Assembly: GCA_038227045.1 (NCBI GenBank)
Contig: JBBRQD010000078.1
Span: 1 to 26,834 of the forward strand
Source: JANXLS01 sp038227045
GTDB taxonomy: Bacteria; Planctomycetota; SZUA-567; H5-PLA8
Direction: 5' to 3'
DNA length: 26,834 nt
The position numbers and the translations under genes were made by a program. The notes below the pieces were generated by a model. The model was not told the origin of the DNA. It saw only the letters and a list, made by a program, of their open reading frames with translations, and ran no database searches. Each line of letters begins with the position of its first letter. Positions within the stretch are counted from its first letter, which is position 1. Positions 23,170 through 26,834 of this stretch are shown in pieces.

Positions 23170-24096
23170 ATGCATTCCATACGCGATCAATTGAATCAGG
23201 TGCGCCGTGCCGCGCTCGCCGGAATTTTTGGGTCGAGCGTGCTGTCGGTGGTCAAGATTCTCGCCGGCGTCTTCGGTCATTCTCACGCACTGATCGCCGA
23301 TGGCGTCGAATCCTGCGGTGACGCGGTGGCCGGACTGGTGGTGCTCTTAGGCCTTTCCGTTGCCGAGAAACCGCCCGACGACGAACATCCTTACGGACAC
23401 AGCCGTGCCGAGGACATCGCTGGCAATACGATTTCCACCATGATGGTCGTCTCCGGCATCCTCCTTCTATATACCAACATTCAAGGCCTGGTGGAAGACT
23501 TGTCGGGTGGAGCGCCGCGCCCCATTCCGCATGTGTGGACGATCTGGCTGATCCTGCTCTCGCTGGTGGTCAAAGGCTGTCTGTTTGTCTACAAGCGCAA
23601 CGTGGGCGCGCGGATTCGTTCGGTCTCGCTGCGCGCGGACGCCTGGAACGATTTCAACGATTCGATTTCAGCCGCGGTGGTTTTCTTCGGCGTGATTTTC
23701 GCGCGTGCGGGATACCTATGGGCCGACCGCGCCGGAGCGATCGTGGTGTCTCTGCTGATCATGTATACGGCACACATCGTCTCGCGCGCGGCCAGCGCGG
23801 CACTGCTCGACCAGCAGGCGCCGCCCGAAGTGCTCAGCGAACTCCGTGAAACGGCGCTCGCCGTGCCGGGCGTGGCCGGCGTAGAGAAGCTGCTCGCGCG
23901 CCGCTCGGGGCTGATGTATTTCGTCGATCTGCATCTCGAAGTTAACGGAGCCATGGCGGTGCGCGACGCTCACGCACTGGGCCACGTGGTCAAGGCGCGG
24001 CTTCAAGCCAGCCGGCCCGACATCGCCGGCGTGCTGATCCATCTCGAACCGGCAAAAGCTCCAGAGCCGCGCACGTCAGTAAGCGGCCAAACATGA
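23170..24096 (+). CDS. Cation diffusion facilitator (CDF) metal exporter
   Basis: A 308-residue CDF-family transporter, which exchanges a divalent metal for protons across the inner membrane. Helices 1-6 are visible, followed by a cytosolic C-terminal domain (about 215-295: VPGVAGVEKLLARRSGLMYFVDLHLEV) that binds metal and dimerises in the family. The transport-site helices read IADGVESCGD (42-51) and RADAWNDFND (155-164). The usual H/DxxxD pairs are thus replaced by E47xxxD51 and N160xxxD164, with D161 beside it. This differs from zinc-type FieF and has some resemblance to the DxxND of manganese-type members, so the metal is uncertain. The start is an ATG at 23170. The last ten or so residues (EPRTSVSGQT) are encoded by a palindromic repeat that also supplies the stop. 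Confidence 0.9.
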   Translation: MHSIRDQLNQVRRAALAGIFGSSVLSVVKILAGVFGHSHALIADGVESCGDAVAGLVVLLGLSVAEKPPDDEHPYGHSRAEDIAGNTISTMMVVSGILLLYTNIQGLVEDLSGGAPRPIPHVWTIWLILLSLVVKGCLFVYKRNVGARIRSVSLRADAWNDFNDSISAAVVFFGVIFARAGYLWADRAGAIVVSLLIMYTAHIVSRAASAALLDQQAPPEVLSELRETALAVPGVAGVEKLLARRSGLMYFVDLHLEVNGAMAVRDAHALGHVVKARLQASRPDIAGVLIHLEPAKAPEPRTSVSGQT

Positions 24097-24127
24097 AAAA
24101 GCCGCTTGCTTACGTGCGCGGCTCTGG
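24061..24127. repeat. 27-bp imperfect inverted repeat forming the 3' end of the CDF gene
   Basis: Arms 24061-24087 and 24101-24127 pair with two mismatches; each holds AGAGCCGCGCACGT and AAGCGGC. The loop (24088-24100) contains the TGA stop of the CDF gene. As no other terminator follows, the hairpin may end the transcript. It resembles mobile palindromic units, inserted here into a coding region without loss of the gene. Confidence 0.7.
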
Positions 24128-24234
24128 GCTCCTTGCAATTTTCAATGAAGACTCCATGCACCCTTGCGTCCTTAATGACGATTTGCACCTGAAACCCGTA
24201 TGATTTTCGTTTCGCTTTGACGCGAGACAGACAG

Positions 24235-24240
24235 TATACT
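24235..24240 (+). promoter_or_regulatory. Probable -10 box of the peptidyl-prolyl isomerase gene
   Basis: TATACT lies 31 bp upstream of the ATG at 24272 in an otherwise GC-rich region. A -35 match at normal distance is weak (TTCGCT, 18 bp upstream); TTGACG is present but too close (12-13 bp). Confidence 0.4.
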
Positions 24241-24271
24241 CGCACCCGTTCGTGAGACTGAGAGCTTGGCT

Positions 24272-25447
24272 ATGACGACACACAAATTGACACGCGCGCT
24301 GTTGTCGCTGGCTGTTTGCGCGGCCGCGGGCGCCGCCGAGCAGCGCAAGATCGAAATCTGGGATCAGCGTGTCGCGATCGTCAACACGGAAGCGATCTGC
24401 AAGCGCGACGTCGAGGAGCGCATGGGCGGCATTGCCGAACGCCTCACCGCATTCAAAAAAGAAAAGCAGGCGGCCAAAATGTGGACCGCGGAAGCCGACG
24501 CCGAATGGACGCGGCTGTATGTCGAAAGTTTCCGCGACGCGCTGCGCAAGATCGTCCGCGAACGCCTGATGCTGCAGTATTACACGCGTGAAAAGATGAC
24601 CGTCGACGACAAAAATCTGCAGAAGCGCCAGGCGAATTACATGAAAATGCTGCACGACAACGGCGCCCGCAACGTCGATGTCGCTGATATTTCCAAGCGC
24701 ATCAAGGAACAGATGATGCTGGAGGAGTTCCGCGGCAAATTCGACAACGCCATGGAATACCCGAAGAAGCCCGAAGTGGAAAAATACTACCGTGACAACA
24801 TCGAAAAATACCAGCGCAAAGCCGGCGTGAAAGTCCGCATGATCCGCATCGACACCTCCGTGACCGACAAGCTCACCGGCGCGAAAAAAGTGCGCGAGAA
24901 GCCCTACGAGATGCTCGAGGAGATTCGCCGCGATGTCGTCGAATTGGGCGCGCTGTTCAGCGAAGTGGCCAAGACCAAATCCGACGACCCGGATTCCAAG
25001 GACCGCGGCGGGCTGCTTCTCGCGGTGAACAACGATCCCTATATCGTGCCGGAGGAGTACAACAAAATTCTGGCCACGCCCACGAACAACTTAAAAATCG
25101 GCGAAGTCAGCCCCGTTTTTTCCTACGGCAACAGCTACGCCATCGCGATGGTCGAAGACCGCCGCGAAGCCGGCCCCGAACCACTGGAAGGCAAACTCTA
25201 CGAAAAGATCTACAACGAAATGTACGAGACCAAACGAGTTCGGAAAGAAGACGAATGGTTCCGCGCGACGCTGGCCAAAACACTGGTGATGCAAATCGTC
25301 GAAGGCAACGCCCGCCCGCTGCCGATTGAATTTTTCTTCCCCGACGACAAGAAGAACCCGGACTTCGTCGCGGACGTAGCGAAGGCCGGCGGACCGGATG
25401 CCAAGACGGACACCGGCACCGAGACAAAAAAGAACGAGCAGAAGTAG
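24272..25447 (+). CDS. Exported parvulin-type peptidyl-prolyl isomerase (SurA/PpiC-like)
   Basis: About 391 residues from the ATG at 24272; the frame also opens at a TTG two codons earlier. An N-terminal signal peptide is clear (TTHKLTRALLSLAVCAAAGAA, cleavage before EQRK). A SurA-like helical N-terminal domain follows (AIVNTEAICKRDVEERM, then ERLMLQYYTREKMTVDD). The parvulin domain is at about 190-310, with KVRMIRIDTS, the DPDSKDRGGLLLAV stretch and the GEVSPVFSYGNSYAIAMVEDRREAG end. Its job would be folding of exported or outer-membrane proteins by cis-trans proline isomerisation. The C terminus (about 355-393) is charged and low in complexity. It is followed after 28 bp by the peptidase gene, probably in one operon. 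Confidence 0.88.
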   Translation: MTTHKLTRALLSLAVCAAAGAAEQRKIEIWDQRVAIVNTEAICKRDVEERMGGIAERLTAFKKEKQAAKMWTAEADAEWTRLYVESFRDALRKIVRERLMLQYYTREKMTVDDKNLQKRQANYMKMLHDNGARNVDVADISKRIKEQMMLEEFRGKFDNAMEYPKKPEVEKYYRDNIEKYQRKAGVKVRMIRIDTSVTDKLTGAKKVREKPYEMLEEIRRDVVELGALFSEVAKTKSDDPDSKDRGGLLLAVNNDPYIVPEEYNKILATPTNNLKIGEVSPVFSYGNSYAIAMVEDRREAGPEPLEGKLYEKIYNEMYETKRVRKEDEWFRATLAKTLVMQIVEGNARPLPIEFFFPDDKKNPDFVADVAKAGGPDAKTDTGTETKKNEQK

Positions 25448-25475
25448 TTCCAAAATTTCATCGCGGTAACTGAAA

Positions 25476-26651
25476 ATGCCCATCGAATCCTCATCGCCCA
25501 ACTTATCGCGCTGGCTTGAACTGGCTCAATCGCTCCTCGAACAGCCCACTGTGGCGTTGATGGAGAATCTGCCGCAAAAGTTCGTGCGCGAATTCGCGGC
25601 CGCCCGGCCGAATTTGAAACTTTCCGAAGACGCGGCCGGAAATCTGCGCGTGGATTATGCGTCCGGCACAGCCTCGCACCCGCCGCTGGCGATGGTCGCG
25701 CATCTGGATCACCCCGGATTTCACGTCTCCAAAATCAACGGCGGCATCGTCGAACTGTTGTTCCTCGGATCGGTCTCCGGACAACACGCGATCCAGGGCA
25801 GCCACGTCGAATTTTTCGAGGCCGGAAATCCAGAGTCTCTTGGCAATGGCGAATTAATCGAACGAACCGAACGTACCGGCGCGCTTAAAACCGCGAGCGC
25901 CAAAATCACGAGCGGAACAGCCGCGGCCGGCGGATTCGCCATGTGGGCGTTTCCGGGATTTTCGCTCGAAATTGAATCCACCCATTCTGGACTCGGCCGC
26001 ACGAATCCCGGACGGATCGTCACGCGCTGTTGCGACGATCTGCTCGGCGCGGCGGCGGCCCTCTGCGTGCTCGATGAAATCTCAAAACTCGCGCCGCAAA
26101 ACGTGGCGCTGACCGGCCTCTTCACCCGCGCGGAAGAGATCGGTTTTCTCGGCGCAATGGAAGCGATCCGCCTCGGGACGCTCCCCAAGGACGCCTGCGT
26201 GCTCTCGCTGGAATGTTCGAAGGCCTTCCCCCACGCCCCGCAAGGCGGGGGCGTCATCGTGCGCGTCGGCGACGCGGCGAGCATCTTCGACACGGGCCTG
26301 ACGCACGCCCTCGCGCTCGCGGCAAAAAATCGCGCGGAACGCGACCCCAGTTTTAAATTCCAGCGCAAGCTGATGGACGGCGGCATCTGCGAAGCGACCC
26401 CGTTCTGCGCGCACGGCTACCGCGCCTCCGGCCTGGCGCTGCCGCTGGGCAACTATCACAACCAGGCCTTCGACGCCCACGACCAGCCCTGCATGGGTCC
26501 AGAGTCCGTAAAAGTTGACGATTTCCGCTGCGAAATCGAACTGCTTATCGAACTCGCGCTGCATCCGGAATTGCTCGACGAAGGCCACGATAAAGTATCG
26601 CCGCGCTTGAAAGAATTGGCGATCAAGGCGCAGGAGTTGTTGAAGCGTTAG
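25476..26651 (+). CDS. M42-like metallo-aminopeptidase
   Basis: A 391-residue member of the zinc peptidase clan MH, closest to family M42 (also related to M18/M20/M28). The ligand pattern is visible: VAHLDHPGF (H76, D78), TRCCDDLLGAAAAL (D187/D188, bridging aspartate), FTRAEEIGFLGA (E220/E221, catalytic base and ligand), SLECSK (E246) and GNYHNQ (H328). An insertion between the first ligand and the bridging aspartate (about 85-175) matches the PDZ-like or beta domain of M42 enzymes. It has no signal peptide, so it likely trims peptides in the cytosol. The start is an ATG at 25476, 28 bp after the isomerase stop, with only a weak GGTAA upstream. The full-length palindromic element starts 17 bp after its stop. 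Confidence 0.85.
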   Translation: MPIESSSPNLSRWLELAQSLLEQPTVALMENLPQKFVREFAAARPNLKLSEDAAGNLRVDYASGTASHPPLAMVAHLDHPGFHVSKINGGIVELLFLGSVSGQHAIQGSHVEFFEAGNPESLGNGELIERTERTGALKTASAKITSGTAAAGGFAMWAFPGFSLEIESTHSGLGRTNPGRIVTRCCDDLLGAAAALCVLDEISKLAPQNVALTGLFTRAEEIGFLGAMEAIRLGTLPKDACVLSLECSKAFPHAPQGGGVIVRVGDAASIFDTGLTHALALAAKNRAERDPSFKFQRKLMDGGICEATPFCAHGYRASGLALPLGNYHNQAFDAHDQPCMGPESVKVDDFRCEIELLIELALHPELLDEGHDKVSPRLKELAIKAQELLKR

Positions 26652-26668
26652 GCGGTAAAACAACGCCC

Positions 26669-26833
26669 TATTGGCCCGCGCGTTTCTAAAGCGTCATTAT
26701 CGCGCCGCGCCGGGCAAGTTGAACGAGGCGGTCGAGCAAAGGCGTATTGGGAAGATACGCCGTGCGAGACCAACGAAGTTCAACGCCGCCCGCCGCAAGC
26801 GTGAATGATGCTTTAGAAATGCGCGGGTCAATA
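26669..26833. repeat. Complete 165-bp symmetrical palindromic element with 29-bp terminal inverted repeats (MITE-like)
   Basis: The element starts TATTG and ends CAATA. The terminal inverted repeats (26669-26697 and 26805-26833) match at 26 of 29 positions. The arms are exactly equal in length (79 bp each) about a 7-nt centre (26748-26754), which lies between GGCGTAT and ATACGCC. Inner blocks GTTGAAC and GTTCAAC also pair, so the whole unit can fold into one long hairpin. The TA at both ends would suit an IS630/mariner-type TA target duplication (inference). It encodes no credible protein. The second copy is at 1-137. Confidence 0.85.
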
Positions 26834-26834
26834 A

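Noticed and set aside
26687..26834. Partial minus-strand open frame at the right edge ending in TAG, also open at the left edge
   Set aside because: It lies wholly within the 165-bp palindromic element, and its translation mirrors the inverted repeats. I treat it as repeat, not gene.
1..26834. Circular plasmid or phage inferred from the terminal repeat
   Set aside because: The genes are chromosomal housekeeping genes without replication or mobilisation functions, the overlap has a mismatch, and the repeat is itself a palindromic element.

Overview
The window reads as a stretch of bacterial chromosome. It is GC-rich but not extreme, dense with housekeeping genes on both strands, and uses ATG with some GTG starts. 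Signal peptides, a SurA/PpiC-type chaperone, a membrane anti-sigma (FecR-like) protein and a bd-type oxidase subunit suggest a cell with an extracytoplasmic folding compartment. The many palindromic intergenic repeats, some forming gene ends, recall genomes of the planctomycete/verrucomicrobial/Sumerlaeota kind. That placement is an impression; no single gene fixes the phylum.

Layout. 1-137: truncated copy of a 165-bp palindromic element whose full copy closes the window (26669-26833). 160-1245 (-): rlmN. 1372-6130 (+): a GH57 glucanotransferase/amylase overlapping a large sensor histidine kinase with a degenerate receiver domain. 6158-6260: REP-like palindrome. 6293-8827 (-): large secreted PKD protein. 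8913-11588 (-): tRNA-binding protein, recN and a cysteine-cluster protein, likely one operon. 11732-13366 (-): exported TPR protein with a clear terminator. 13726-15555 (-): histidyl-tRNA synthetase with an N-terminal YbaK/ProX-like editing domain. 15665-16651 (-): accA. 16815-17693 (+): unrecognised protein behind a leaderless-type promoter. 17765-20483 (-): FecR-like membrane anti-sigma factor and ECF sigma factor. 20973-21494 (+): HEAT-repeat protein. 21557-21808 (+): candidate selenoprotein. 21936-22949 (-): cydB-type oxidase subunit bracketed by two octamer-repeat hairpins. 23170-24096 (+): cation diffusion facilitator. 24272-25447 (+): periplasmic peptidyl-prolyl isomerase. 25476-26651 (+): M42-like metallopeptidase.

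The most exciting item is the 83-codon gene at 21557. A 27-codon signal-peptide ORF ends at an in-frame TGA inside the sequence Cys-Pro-Gly-TGA. The same frame then continues for 55 codons, including a transmembrane helix, to a TAG. A 9-bp hairpin with a GGC loop starts shortly after the TGA, and its loop lies 20 nt from it, as in bacterial SECIS elements. This looks like an unannotated, membrane-anchored, extracytoplasmic CxxU selenoprotein. Ordinary gene calling would split or miss it. Two other unusual items are the YbaK-like domain fused to HisRS and the 165-bp symmetrical element at both window ends.
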